Shown piece after piece: positions 1 through 8,329 of a stretch of 64,000 bases of DNA. Made by a program: the position numbers and the translations under genes. The stretch lies in assembly GCA_900049755.1 (NCBI GenBank), contig LT160593.1:1080938-1144937 (forward strand), given 5' to 3'. The DNA comes from Corynebacterium provencense. GTDB taxonomy: Bacteria > Actinomycetota > Actinomycetes > Mycobacteriales > Mycobacteriaceae. The notes under the pieces were generated by a model. That model was given only the letters and a program-made list of their open reading frames with translations, ran no database searches and was not told where the DNA came from. Positions within the stretch are counted from its first letter, which is position 1. Each line of letters begins with the position of its first letter.

Positions 1-438
1 GCGGTCCGGTTCGGCGCCCAGGTGGAACTTCCTCCCCGAGATCCCCCCTTCAGCGGGGGTTATCTCCACGTAGTTGTACTTCAGTGTCGGCAGCCAGGGG
101 CGCAACGGCAGCTCATCGGCGGCGTGGATCTCGGCGGACTCGGTGAGGATCCGGGCGTTGCCCTTCACGATCACGGACCAGGCCCGGCCGTCGACGTCCG
201 AGACCTGCTCGACGTTGTCGGCCTCGAAGAGGACGTCGTCGTTGAGGTTCAGGCTGAACAGTTTGGTGCCCTCAGCCGTGCGGAAGTAGATCTTCCCGTC
301 GCTGACGGTGTAGTTGAGCGGGAAGAGGTCGATGTCGTTCGAACGGTGCACCACGAGACGTCCGAAGGTCTTCGTCGCGAGAAGGTCGAGGGACTCTTCG
401 TCTGTGAGGCGGGTGACGGGGGAATCGTTGTCAGTCAT
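1..438 (-). CDS. Pyridoxamine 5'-phosphate oxidase-family protein, C-terminus cut by window edge
   Basis: Reading the minus strand from the ATG at 438, an open frame runs off the left edge without a stop (about 146 residues seen). It starts MTDNDSPVTRLTDEESLDLL, followed by a segment in which TFGRLVVHRS, FPLNYTVSDGKIYFRT and FEADNVEQV are typical of small split-barrel flavin-nucleotide-binding proteins (PNPOx-like, nitroimidazole-resistance type). Members bind FMN or F420 and act as small cytosolic reductases or flavin carriers; the substrate cannot be told from sequence. An AACAAT-like element lies just upstream of the start, so the mRNA may have almost no leader. It is transcribed in the same direction as the 2OG oxygenase operon but separated from it by about 110 bp, so co-transcription is uncertain. 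Confidence 0.8.
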   Translation of the reverse strand, partial: MTDNDSPVTRLTDEESLDLLATKTFGRLVVHRSNDIDLFPLNYTVSDGKIYFRTAEGTKLFSLNLNDDVLFEADNVEQVSDVDGRAWSVIVKGNARILTESAEIHAADELPLRPWLPTLKYNYVEITPAEGGISGRKFHLGAEPDR

Positions 439-547
439 ACATCTCATTGTTCCACTCACGCTGCACCTGTGCAGCGGCCGTCACCCCTCCCCCACCGGAT
501 CAGCGCACATCGGATCCGCCCCACGGCAGCCGCCCGGTTCTCCGGCG

Positions 548-1705
548 CTACCTCTTCGAGGCCAGCACCCGCTGTGCCTCGGACATGGTGTCCGTGTCGT
601 TGAGTTCCAGGGCCCGTGACCCGGCGAGTTTGCGCGCCACATGCTCACCGACGGTCATGGGCCGGTAGCGGGCGGGACGGTCCTCGTCGACGGTGCCCGG
701 CAACGGGCCGACGACCGCGTCCACGTTCCCGTCGTGGAAGAACGCCGCCGACCGCCGGCGGCGTATCGTCCCGTCCACCACCGGGGGCTTCACCCTGTGC
801 AGTGTCGACTTCCACCGGTCATTGGTCAGGCGTGCGGTGACGTCACCGAGGTTGACCAGGAGTGCCCCCGGGTCCGGCATCACATCGTGCCACCCGCCGT
901 CCTCACCGAGGACCTGCAGCCCCTCCACCCGGTCCGCCCACAGGACGGTCACGATGCCGTAGTCGGTGTGCTCGCCCATCCCGTTGAGCTCACCGTCGAG
1001 TTCCACCGCCTGCCCCGGCTCCAGGGCGTAGTTGATGGTGCGCAGCACGTCGATGGAATGGTCGGTCAACTCCGCGAGAGTGCCCCGCGGCACGTCCAGG
1101 GCGACCTCGAAAATGTCGGTCAGTGTCCGGGCGACCCGTTGTGCCTCAGAGAACCACCGTTCCAGGTTCTCCCGGAACACCGCCATGCCACCGTCAGTCT
1201 CCTGCGGCCACACATTGGCCGGGTAGTCGGCCTCCGGGAGGTGGAGGTCCGGAAAGTCGGACGCCTGGACGCCGATGTTGAAGGCCTCGAAGAAGTCGTT
1301 CATCCCGTCCGCGGATTCCACCCCCAGTGACAGGGAGAGTCTCTCCGACTTCGGCGGCGAGTATCCGCGGTTGATCTCCGGAGGGGTGGCGACCTTCTTC
1401 TTCAGTTCCAGGTCGCGCAGGAAGAAGGCGTCGAGGGCGTCTGCCAGTCCGTCCCAGGTGCGGCTGTCGATCCCGTGCCCGGTGACCTGGATGAAGCCGA
1501 CTTCGCGGGCGGCGGTGTCGACCTCGCGGGCGACACGCTCACGTCGGTCGTCTGTGCCGGCTTCTGTACCGGCGCCTGTCCACGGCGAGATGTCGACGAC
1601 CGGGACCCGGAAGGCTCCCCTCCCGGTGGTGTGCGCCTCCTGTGTCGTGTCCGGTGTGCCCGGTACCGTCTTCCCTGAGCTCAGGTGTTCTTCCCCGGTG
1701 TCCAT
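548..1705 (-). CDS. 2-oxoglutarate/Fe(II)-dependent oxygenase, isopenicillin-N-synthase-like
   Basis: Predicted cytosolic non-haem iron oxygenase of the IPNS/2OG-Fe(II) family, which hydroxylates, desaturates or demethylates small molecules using 2-oxoglutarate and O2. An N-terminal DIOX_N-like segment (VPVVDISPW, then VGFIQVTGHGI) is followed by the jelly-roll core. The iron triad is visible as His-Thr-Asp in MGEHTDYGIVTVL (about residues 246-248) and a distal His in STLHRVKPP (about 303); RRRRSAAFF supplies the Arg-x-Ser 2-oxoglutarate clamp. I chose the ATG at 1705 because GAGAGG lies about 9 nt upstream; an in-frame ATG at 1723 lacks such a site. It is the last gene of a minus operon behind a TrzN-like amidohydrolase and a VanB-like reductase, which suggests oxidative attack on the same N-containing substrate. 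The substrate is unknown. Confidence 0.85.
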   Translation of the reverse strand: MDTGEEHLSSGKTVPGTPDTTQEAHTTGRGAFRVPVVDISPWTGAGTEAGTDDRRERVAREVDTAAREVGFIQVTGHGIDSRTWDGLADALDAFFLRDLELKKKVATPPEINRGYSPPKSERLSLSLGVESADGMNDFFEAFNIGVQASDFPDLHLPEADYPANVWPQETDGGMAVFRENLERWFSEAQRVARTLTDIFEVALDVPRGTLAELTDHSIDVLRTINYALEPGQAVELDGELNGMGEHTDYGIVTVLWADRVEGLQVLGEDGGWHDVMPDPGALLVNLGDVTARLTNDRWKSTLHRVKPPVVDGTIRRRRSAAFFHDGNVDAVVGPLPGTVDEDRPARYRPMTVGEHVARKLAGSRALELNDTDTMSEAQRVLASKR

Positions 1706-1816
1706 TGTCCGGCGTCCTCTCATGCTTCGTAGGTGTGAGTCTGTCTGAATGTGCCTGAGTCCGTCTGATCGTGCCTGCGGGTGTGCGGGCCGTTGTCGCG
1801 TCGGTCTGTCCCCGCC

Positions 1817-3254
1817 CTATCTCGCCGGGACAGCTCTGCCGGTAAGCAACCGGTCCAGACCGGACGCCAGCTCCGACTCCTCCGCGGTGAGCAGTTCACC
1901 GTCGCGCACCACCCACTCCCCCGCGACCATCACGTCACGGGGCCTGCGTCCGGGTGTGGCCCACAACAGGCCGGCGGGCCAGTCGTGGACCCCGGCGTCC
2001 GACACCCCGGAACAGTCCCAGACGCACAGGTCAGCCGGAGTCCCCGGGGCCAGTGTGCCCAACTCGGGCCGGCCGAGACCGGTCGCCGACCCGGACGTCG
2101 CCATCCCCAGGGCCTCGTCGGCGGAGAGCACCCTGCCGGTGAGCCCGGAGACCTGCACCGCGAGACGGGCGTCGGCGAGGAGGTGACCGGCGTCATTGCT
2201 CCCCCCACCGGACGTCCCCAGTCCCACGGACACACCCCGGTCCAGCAGGGCCCCGGCAGGAGAGATGCCCCAGCCCATCGGGACGTCACACCCCGGCGCG
2301 TGGGTCACGCAGACCCCGGACTCCGCCACGGCGTCAATCTCCGCGTCCGTCACCCCGCACAGGTGTGCGACCGTGACACCGGGTTCCAGCCATCCCCATT
2401 CCGCCAGAAGCTCAAGGGGACGCCTGCCGTACGCGGCGGCGGCGCGTTCCACGTCCACCTGCTCATTGGCCTGGGTCCGTCGCAGCAGTCCCAGTTCCAG
2501 GGCGACCTCACGCAGTGCAGTGAACATCTCCCTGCCGTCGGTGTGCACTCCGGAAGGACCGACGGCGAGCTGCAGCCTCCCCTCCCGGACCGGTGCTCCG
2601 CCGCCGACCGTGCCGAAGGCGTCGTGGAGACGCCGGACAGAGTCGACCACCTCGTCCGGGTCCCCGCCCGTGGTTACCAGCCCCCCCCTATATCTCCACT
2701 CTCCCCCTCCGCCACCCTCTCCCTACTCTCCGGGTGCCCGCGGGGCCCCGGGGCCGCGTCTGCCACCTCCCCCCCGACAATTTCCCCGTCCCGCCTACAC
2801 CTGTCTCTTATCCACAGAAAGATGTTAATAGGAGACAGAGACAGAGCCGGGCCCCCGCCTCGTCGGCGGCGACGGCGGTCGCGGTGGCCAGTTCCACCTC
2901 ATCCACCCCGTCCGGCCAGGTCAGGTGGTGGTCAGCGACTGTCGTGACCCCGCACAGCAGAGACTCCGCCAGGCCGACCCGGGCGGCGGCCCCGGCAAGC
3001 TCCGGGTCCACCCGGAAGTCGCGGTAGGCCTGTCCCATGATCTCCAGCCACCGTCGCATCCTGACCCCCCGCGTCCCCGGGAGGGTACGGAAAGCAGACT
3101 GGAGAAGGTGGTGGTGGGCATTGACGAGGCCGGGGGTGACGACACAGCCGGAGACGTCGACGCGGACAGCGTCCGCGGCCGGTTCCGCGGTCACCACTCC
3201 GTCGGTCACTGCCGTGTCCGTGCCTGTGAGGGCTCCGGTGAGCAGGACATTCAC
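1817..3254 (-). pseudogene. TrzN-like metal-dependent amidohydrolase, interrupted (probably by assembly artefact)
   Basis: Two open frames in different phases are the halves of one protein: residues 1-132 from the GTG at 3254 (overlapping the upstream stop as GTGA) and a C-terminal piece that reads from about 2683 down to 1817. The N-half has the metal HxH in VTPGLVNAHHHLLQ and GVTTVADHHLTWP; the C-half has LAVGPSGV, WGWLEPGVTVAHL, MGWGISPAG and GLGTSGGGSNDAGHLLAD. These resemble, from memory, the s-triazine hydrolase TrzN/hydroxyatrazine hydrolase clade. Where TrzN has HTHFYE, this protein has RTQANE, so a metal-ligand His appears as Gln while the Glu is kept; the usual metal/catalytic Asp is Ser/Thr, as in TrzN. 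The stretch 2684-2838 is low-complexity sequence plus a 38-bp adapter-like palindrome and replaces roughly 15 native codons. Probable role: hydrolytic removal of an amine or other leaving group from an N-heterocycle. Confidence 0.75.
2801..2838. other. Adapter-like 38-bp palindrome, site J1 (Tn5 mosaic-end pair)
   Basis: Aligned without gaps to CTGTCTCTTATACACATCT followed by its reverse complement, 31 of 38 positions match, including the first 11 bases and AGATGT at the centre. It interrupts the TrzN-like gene. On its left (2684-2800) is C/T-rich, homopolymer-laden sequence that fits no frame of the protein and looks like a poor-quality read. This is the structure of the Nextera mate-pair circularisation junction. 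A laboratory or assembly artefact is far more likely than a biological element. Confidence 0.85.
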
Positions 3255-4414
3255 AGGTCCAGCACCAGCCTTCCGGACCGGCAGCGGGAGACGCAGATCA
3301 TCATCGACTCATTCTCCGCGCGTTCCTCCGGGGTGAGGACCGAGTCCCTGTGGTCGATCTCACCTGCGACCACAGAGACTTCGCAGGTCCCGCACATCCC
3401 TTCCCTGCAGGAGGAGGCCAGCAGCTTGCCGTGCGCCTCGAGGACCGACAGGACCGAGGCGTCCTCGGGGACGGTGAAGGTCTCCCCGGTGCTGGCCAGG
3501 GAGACGTCGAAGGAGGTGTTCACACCGGTGCTGACCGGGGCGGTGAACTGTTCGGTGAACACGTCCACCGCCGGTTGTCCCTCCACGGCCGCGGCCACGT
3601 CGTCGGCCAGTGTCCCCGGACCGCACACGTACACGGCCGTCCCCCGAGGCAGGTCGGCCAGAGCGGCGGCGAGATCGATCCTGCCCTCGACCGAGGCATG
3701 GAAAGCGACGGCGCCGCCGTGTCGTTCCTGAAGTTCCTGCAGGTAGGGCATGTCCCCGGAGGTACGGGCCAGGCAGATCATCCGCCAGGGACGCCCTGAC
3801 CGGGCGGCCTGCGCGGCGAGGGGGACCATGGGGGTCACACCGACCCCGCCCGCGATGAAGACGTAGTTCAGCGCCCTGGTAAGAGGGAAGTGGTTCCGGG
3901 GCTCGCTGATCTCCAGGACCGTCCCCGGGGTCGCGTACCGGTGGAGGGCGGCGGAACCGCCACGGGAATCCGCTGAGCGGTCGACAGCCACCACATAGCT
4001 GGACGGGTCCGCCGGGTCCGAGCACAGCGAGTACTGGCGGACCAGGGTACGGCCGGTCTGGCCGGTCTGGCCGGTCTGGCCGGTCTGGCCGGCGTCAGGG
4101 GTGTCCGGGGAGGCGGGTGGCGAGTCGACCGGGATGCGCAGGTCGATGTGCGACCCCGGGGTCCATTCCGGCAGCGGGCTCCCGTCCGCGGAGGTGAGGC
4201 GGAACTCGGTGACCCTGTCGGTCAGTTTCCGTCGGCCGCTGACGGTGACGGTGAGTGTGCCGGAGGCGGGAAGGGCCCGGACGGCGGCAGATCCGGAGGC
4301 CGGACCGGCTGCAGTACCGGTCACAGGGGCGGGAGCGTGGGGGAAGACAGTCACGGTGATCACTTTCGGGCGTGCTGTGACGCCGGAGGTTCCGGCGCGC
4401 CCCAGCCCGGTCAC
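3251..4414 (-). CDS. VanB/phthalate-dioxygenase-reductase-like ferredoxin reductase
   Basis: Class IA oxygenase reductase: FMN/NAD domain followed by a C-terminal plant-type [2Fe-2S] domain, passing electrons from NAD(P)H to a Rieske oxygenase. Visible features are a flavin-binding RQYSLCSDP (RxYSL type), the nucleotide-binding GGVGVTPMVPL, YVCGPGTLADDV, and cluster ligands in SCREGMCGTCEVSV (Cx4Cx2C) plus MMICVSRC. At 387 aa it is longer than typical VanB (about 320). The extra length is an N-terminal tail of about 55 residues and a Thr-Gly-Gln tandem repeat after the first barrel strands. The GTG at 4414 was used; TACAGT lies 11 nt upstream, but an internal start is possible. Its stop overlaps the GTG of the TrzN-like gene (GTGA). 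No Rieske oxygenase gene lies beside it, which is unusual; the partner may be the nearby 2OG oxygenase's pathway or lie elsewhere. Confidence 0.85.
   Translation of the reverse strand: MTGLGRAGTSGVTARPKVITVTVFPHAPAPVTGTAAGPASGSAAVRALPASGTLTVTVSGRRKLTDRVTEFRLTSADGSPLPEWTPGSHIDLRIPVDSPPASPDTPDAGQTGQTGQTGQTGRTLVRQYSLCSDPADPSSYVVAVDRSADSRGGSAALHRYATPGTVLEISEPRNHFPLTRALNYVFIAGGVGVTPMVPLAAQAARSGRPWRMICLARTSGDMPYLQELQERHGGAVAFHASVEGRIDLAAALADLPRGTAVYVCGPGTLADDVAAAVEGQPAVDVFTEQFTAPVSTGVNTSFDVSLASTGETFTVPEDASVLSVLEAHGKLLASSCREGMCGTCEVSVVAGEIDHRDSVLTPEERAENESMMICVSRCRSGRLVLDL
4052..4087. repeat. 9-bp tandem repeat, four copies, inside the reductase gene
   Basis: GCCGGTCTG is repeated four times exactly, with a partial fifth copy to about 4092. 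On the minus strand it encodes Thr-Gly-Gln repeats in a loop of the VanB-like reductase. The unit is a multiple of three, so copy-number change would alter loop length without frameshifting. Confidence 0.95.
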
Positions 4415-4886
4415 GCACTACCGGTACTGTAACACGGCCGAGATGTCGGGGCCTCCGGGAGCGGACCGGCATCACAGCAGCTCAGGAAACCTTTCACCGG
4501 AAGGAAACACGACCGCACCCTTATATCGGGAAACCGTTTCAGCACGCGGTATGTGTCACCGAGGTGAGTTGATCCGGAAACAGACGGGAAACACACCCTC
4601 CGTAGCTTTGCTCGGTGCATGACGAAATAAGCGGTGCACCACCGTTGTCCGGTCCCCAGTCCCGTCAAGCCCCAGCCCGGCCACGGACACTCCCCGGGAC
4701 ACCGACCCGGGGAATCACGGACACAAGAGAGCACTCCTGCACACCGCCGCTGTCATGGTCAACGAACACGGCCGCCGTCCGGCGTCCGTTTCCACGACCG
4801 GCACAGCCGGTGACTCTGCACCCCGGTGACAACGGGGTCCACGACGTCCGGCGGTTCCGGTCCCAGACCCAGGAGAGGAGGGTCCC
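4415..4886. promoter_or_regulatory. Divergent intergenic region, 472 bp
   Basis: This gap separates the divergent reductase (minus) and CodA-like (plus) operons and must contain promoters for both. On the minus side TACAGT (4431-4426) lies 11 nt before the GTG at 4414. The centre (about 4480-4625) is relatively A+T-rich, with GGAAAC recurring several times (near 4485, 4504, 4528, 4575, 4588), possibly operator half-sites. On the plus side AGGAGAGGAGGGTCCC precedes the GTG at 4887, a strong ribosome-binding site. No coding frame here looks real. Confidence 0.5.
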
Positions 4887-6085
4887 GTGAACGTACGTCC
4901 GGGTGACCGACTGCACGGCATCACCGGTGTTCACCTGCCCGACGGCAGAACCGTGGACATCACTTTCGACGGCGGTGTCGTCGCCGACGTCCTGCCGGCC
5001 GGAAGTGTCGCCCCCGTGACCACCGGTACACCGGGCAGGACAGAGACCGGGACGGCAGCCCGGTCAACAGTCCGGACAACAGCCCGGGGAAACTGGATCG
5101 ACCTGAGCGGATACACCGTGTTCCCCGCGGCCGCCGACCCGCACGCCCATCTGGACAAGGCTCTGAGCTGGGATGTCATCGACCCGCCGGCAGGTGACCT
5201 CGACGCCGCGATCAGGTCCTGGGTGGAGGCGTCCGACCGTTTCACCGAGGACGACATCCTCGACCGTGCCCGACGCGCCGCACTGATGATGCTCGCCGCC
5301 GGCACCACCGCGGTCCGCACCCACGTCGACATCTACCGTTCGACCGGTCCCGGCGCGGACCCGTACCGCGGTGTCCGTGCACTCAACCGGCTGCGCGACG
5401 AACTGGCGGGGACGATGACACTCCAGCTCGTCGCACTCGTCCCCGCGCACACCCCGGACGACCTGCTGGTCTCCGTCACCGAGGGGGCCCTGGACGCCGG
5501 AGCCGACCTCGTCGGCGGGGCCCCGCACCTGGCGGCCGACCCACTCGCCCAGACGGACACCCTCCTGGATGTCGCCGAGGCCCGGGGCGTCGGCTGCGAC
5601 CTGCACACCGACGAGTTCCTCGATCCGCCTGCACCGTCCGACGGTTCCCCCGCCGTGGCGGGCACCCGCACGGTCCGCAGGTACGCCGAACGTGTCCGCG
5701 GGTGGCCGGCCGGCCGGATCCGGGGTGCCGGACACTGCTGCCGACTGTCCCAGGAGGGCCCGGAGGAGCTCGCGGAAACCGCGGCCCGGCTGCGGGACGC
5801 CGGGATCCATGTCATCGCACTGCCGGCGACGAACCTCTACCTGCAGGGCGGCGACGGTGTCCCCGTCCCGCACGAACGGGGGGTGGCCCCGGTGTCGGTC
5901 CTGCGCGAACTCGGCGTGGCGGTGTCCGCCGGAGGTGACAATGTCCGTGACCCCTTCAACCCCACCGGACGCGCCGACCCTCTGGAGACCGCGTCCCTTC
6001 TGGTCACCGCCTGCCACCAGAGCCCCGGGCAGGCACTGGACCTGGTCACCCGTGACGCGCGGGCCGCCCTCGGCCTGCCTCCCGC

Positions 6086-6123
6086 CCGTCCCTTTTACAC
6101 CTCTCGGTGTGCATAAGAGACAG
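6086..6123. other. Adapter-like 38-bp palindrome, site J2 (Tn5 mosaic-end pair)
   Basis: Aligned without gaps to two inverted mosaic ends, 31 of 38 positions match; the last 11 bases (ATAAGAGACAG) are exact. It introduces the premature stop in the CodA-like gene. It carries the synthetic mosaic-end bases, not those of natural IS50 ends. Confidence 0.85.
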
Positions 6124-6240
6124 GTCCGGACCACAGCGATGCGCAGCAGTGCCGAGTTCGCCGCACGGTCTGCGGCGCCGGCGGACATGCCGGAGGGGAC
6201 GGTGAAGATCCACTGCAGGATCGTCAGCTGGTAAGCCAGT
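6124..6240. other. Orphan fragment right of J2, probably from another locus
   Basis: This stretch of about 117 bp fits no frame of the surrounding amidohydrolase. Its minus strand reads as a GC3-rich, hydrophobic coding segment (ALAYQLTILQWIFTVPSG followed by MSAGAADRAANSALLRI) that looks like part of a different protein. This is what a mate-pair junction read would place beside the adapter: sequence from the other end of a several-kilobase fragment. The parent gene was not recognised. Confidence 0.5.
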
Positions 6241-6338
6241 GCCGCCCGACGGACCGCACCGTCATCTCGGCGGGACGCCTCGCCTCACAGTCGCGTACCA
6301 CCGTCGAACTGCCCCGGGCCTTCGGGCCGGACCCCCGT

Positions 6339-6374
6339 GCAGACCCTGCAGACCCTGCAGACCGTGCAGACCCT
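6339..6374. repeat. 9-bp tandem repeat, four copies
   Basis: GCAGACCCT is repeated four times (third copy GCAGACCGT). In the frame of the CodA-like protein it encodes an Ala-Asp-Pro-rich C-terminal tail. The length is a multiple of three. Confidence 0.9.
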
Positions 6375-6473
6375 GTCCGGCAGACCGACCCCGACCCCTA
6401 CCTCCGGACGGTCCACTGACCACCGGCATCCGCCGGTCACCGTCCCCGCATACCGCGAAAAAAGGAGAACACC

Positions 6474-7259
6474 GTGAGTACCCCCAGAACTGTCGTCGCA
6501 GACAGTCGTCCCGCCGACACGGCAGCTGAACCTCTGGTCAGCTTCGTCGACACCGGAATGACCTTCGACGGCGGCACGACAGCCCTGACCGGAGTGACCT
6601 TCGACGTCACCCCCGGCGAGTTCATCAGCGTCGTCGGCCCCTCGGGCTGCGGCAAGTCGACACTGCTCCGCCTCGCGTCCGGACTGGAATCCGCCACCGA
6701 AGGCACCATGACCACCTCCACCGACCGGATCGCCTACGTCTTCCAGGACGCCACCCTCCTGCCCTGGCGCAGTGTCCGTGACAACGTCATGCTGCTCGGT
6801 GAACTCGACCGTCTGCCGAAGGAGGAGCGGGAACGCCGGTGCACCGAGGCACTGGAGACGGTGGGGTTGACCGGATTCGAGGACCACCTGCCCCACCAGC
6901 TGTCGGGCGGCATGAAGATGAGGGTCTCCCTCGCCCGGGCACTGACCATCGAACCCCAGCTGTTCCTCTTCGACGAGCCGTTCGCCGCCCTCGACGAGAT
7001 CACCCGCGAACGTCTCGGGGTGGATCTGACCCAGCTCTTCGCGGAGAAGCAGTTCGGTGGCCTGTTCATCACCCACTCGGTCAGTGAGGCGGTGTTCGTC
7101 TCCACCAGGGTGACGGTGATGTCGGGACGCCCCGGAACCGTCGTCGACGTCGTCGACGTCCCCTTCGCCTTCCCCCGGTCACCGGAGCTGCGGTTCACAC
7201 CGGAGTTCACCGCGATCGCCGAACGGGTGTCGCGCTCACTGACGGCGGCGCACAAATGA
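6474..7259 (+). CDS. ABC transporter ATP-binding protein (nitrate/sulfonate/taurine type)
   Basis: 261-aa ATPase of the SsuB/TauB/ThiY-associated class that energises import of small nitrogen or sulfur compounds. Walker A GPSGCGKST (near residue 60), Q-loop FQDATLLPW, signature LSGGMKMRVSLARAL, Walker B LFLFDEPFAALDE and switch His in FITHSVSEAV are all present. Starts at GTG 6474 behind AAAGGAG with 6-nt spacing. It follows the CodA-like amidohydrolase by about 50 bp and is followed by its permease and a lipoprotein binding protein, so the importer very probably supplies the substrate of the neighbouring amidohydrolases. Confidence 0.95.
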   Translation: MSTPRTVVADSRPADTAAEPLVSFVDTGMTFDGGTTALTGVTFDVTPGEFISVVGPSGCGKSTLLRLASGLESATEGTMTTSTDRIAYVFQDATLLPWRSVRDNVMLLGELDRLPKEERERRCTEALETVGLTGFEDHLPHQLSGGMKMRVSLARALTIEPQLFLFDEPFAALDEITRERLGVDLTQLFAEKQFGGLFITHSVSEAVFVSTRVTVMSGRPGTVVDVVDVPFAFPRSPELRFTPEFTAIAERVSRSLTAAHK

Positions 7260-7306
7260 CCCCGCCCGCACCGGTCAGCTCATCCGACACCCAGAAGGAG
7301 GACGCC

Positions 7307-8230
7307 ATGTCCGTCAGCACGGGACCCACCACGGAATCAACCCCAGGATCAGTCACGAACACGTCAGCACCCGCCCAGTCGTCAACCGGTGCGGGGACGT
7401 CCCCGGCAACCGGAAACGGTGGGCCGGCACCGTCCCCCACGACGCGCAGGAGGTCCCTCAACATCCCCTACGCCTCTGTCCTGCTCCCCCTCGCAGTCCT
7501 CGCGGTGATCGTGGGTATCTGGTACCTCGTCAGCTACGTCCTGCTCGACGAGTCCCGCCGCTTCCTCATGCCGCCGCCCCACCAGGTCGTCACCGAGGGT
7601 CTGTTCGGCCCGAATGCCGGGGAAATGTGGGAGGCCCTGTGGCAGACCACCCGGATCGCGGCGACCGGACTGCTCATCGCCGCGGTCATCGGCGTGGTCT
7701 GGGCCATCGTCATGGCCCAGTCGAAGCGGGCGGAGACCGCACTGTTCCCCTACGCGGTCATCCTCCAGTGCATCCCGGTCCTCGCGCTGGTCCCGCTCAT
7801 CGGGTTCTGGTTCGGTTTCGGGTTCTCCGCCCGTGTCTTCGTCTGTGTGCTCATCTCCCTGTTCCCGATGGTCTCCAACACCCTGTTCGGACTCCAGTCG
7901 GTCAACCCGGGTATGAGGGACCTGTTCGCCCTGCACCACCCCTCACGTCTGACGGTGCTGCGCAAACTGGAGCTCCCCGCCGCGATGCCGTCCATCTTCG
8001 TCGGCCTGCGCACCTCCGGTGGCCTCGCCGTCGTCGGTGCGATCGTCGGTGACTTCTTCTTCAAGCAGGGAACCCCCGGCATCGGCGTCCTCCTGGACAA
8101 CTACCGGTCACGGCTGCAGTCCCCGGACCTCTTCGCCGCGATCATCCTCGCGTCACTGCTCGGTGTCGTCGTCTTCCTGGTCTTCGGCTGGATCGGCAAC
8201 CGTGTCGTCGGCCGCTGGTACGGCAAGTAG
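7307..8230 (+). CDS. ABC transporter permease (BPD_transp_1, SsuC/TauC type)
   Basis: Integral membrane subunit of the importer encoded with the ATPase and binding protein. A hydrophilic Ser/Thr/Pro-rich N-terminal tail of about 60 residues precedes the first membrane helix (VLLPLAVLAVIVGIWYLVSY). Five further helices follow, with the EAA coupling loop visible as KLELPAAMPSIFVGLRTSGG. The ATG at 7307 was chosen because AAGGAGG sits 6 nt upstream; an in-frame start at 7256 would overlap the ATPase stop but lacks such a site. Length (307 aa) is normal for the family apart from the tail. Confidence 0.93.
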   Translation: MSVSTGPTTESTPGSVTNTSAPAQSSTGAGTSPATGNGGPAPSPTTRRRSLNIPYASVLLPLAVLAVIVGIWYLVSYVLLDESRRFLMPPPHQVVTEGLFGPNAGEMWEALWQTTRIAATGLLIAAVIGVVWAIVMAQSKRAETALFPYAVILQCIPVLALVPLIGFWFGFGFSARVFVCVLISLFPMVSNTLFGLQSVNPGMRDLFALHHPSRLTVLRKLELPAAMPSIFVGLRTSGGLAVVGAIVGDFFFKQGTPGIGVLLDNYRSRLQSPDLFAAIILASLLGVVVFLVFGWIGNRVVGRWYGK

Positions 8231-8329
8231 TTCCGGCCGGTTCCCGCGCACGACCGGATCTCCCCGGCCTCTTTCCCGCCGTCCCCCGACGGCTGTTTCC
8301 CAACCAAAAATCCTGACAGGAGCTCAACC

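Larger units (their letters stand above)
4887..6419 (+). pseudogene. CodA/AtzC-like amidohydrolase, C-terminal part interrupted (probably artefact)
   Basis: Cytosine-deaminase/N-isopropylammelide-hydrolase-type amidohydrolase. The main frame (GTG at 4887, strong upstream AGGAGAGGAGG) carries metal and catalytic signatures: AAADPHAHLDKALSWD (HxH), VRTHVDIYRSTGPG, CDLHTDEFLDPP, RGAGHCCRLSQ and the catalytic Asp in VSAGGDNVRDPFNPTGRADP. It is intact to about 6085 (GLPPAR) and then hits a stop at 6114-6116 inside the adapter-like site J2. A recognisable C-terminus resumes in the same frame at about 6249 (TDRTVISAGRLASQSRTTVE) and ends at 6419. About 25-30 residues of the beta-sandwich are therefore missing or replaced. 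First gene of an operon with an ABC importer. Expected role: hydrolytic deamination or deamidation of a pyrimidine- or triazine-like ring in the cytosol. Confidence 0.75.

Noticed and set aside
1740-1800. Imperfect 15-bp direct repeat GTCTGA..GTGCCTG between the first two minus genes
   Set aside because: Two diverged copies only, no symmetry or known site; not enough for a regulatory call.
2801-2838. Natural Tn5/IS50-derived insertion element
   Set aside because: The sites follow the synthetic mosaic end rather than IS50 outer or inner ends, contain no transposase, and are just two ends back to back.
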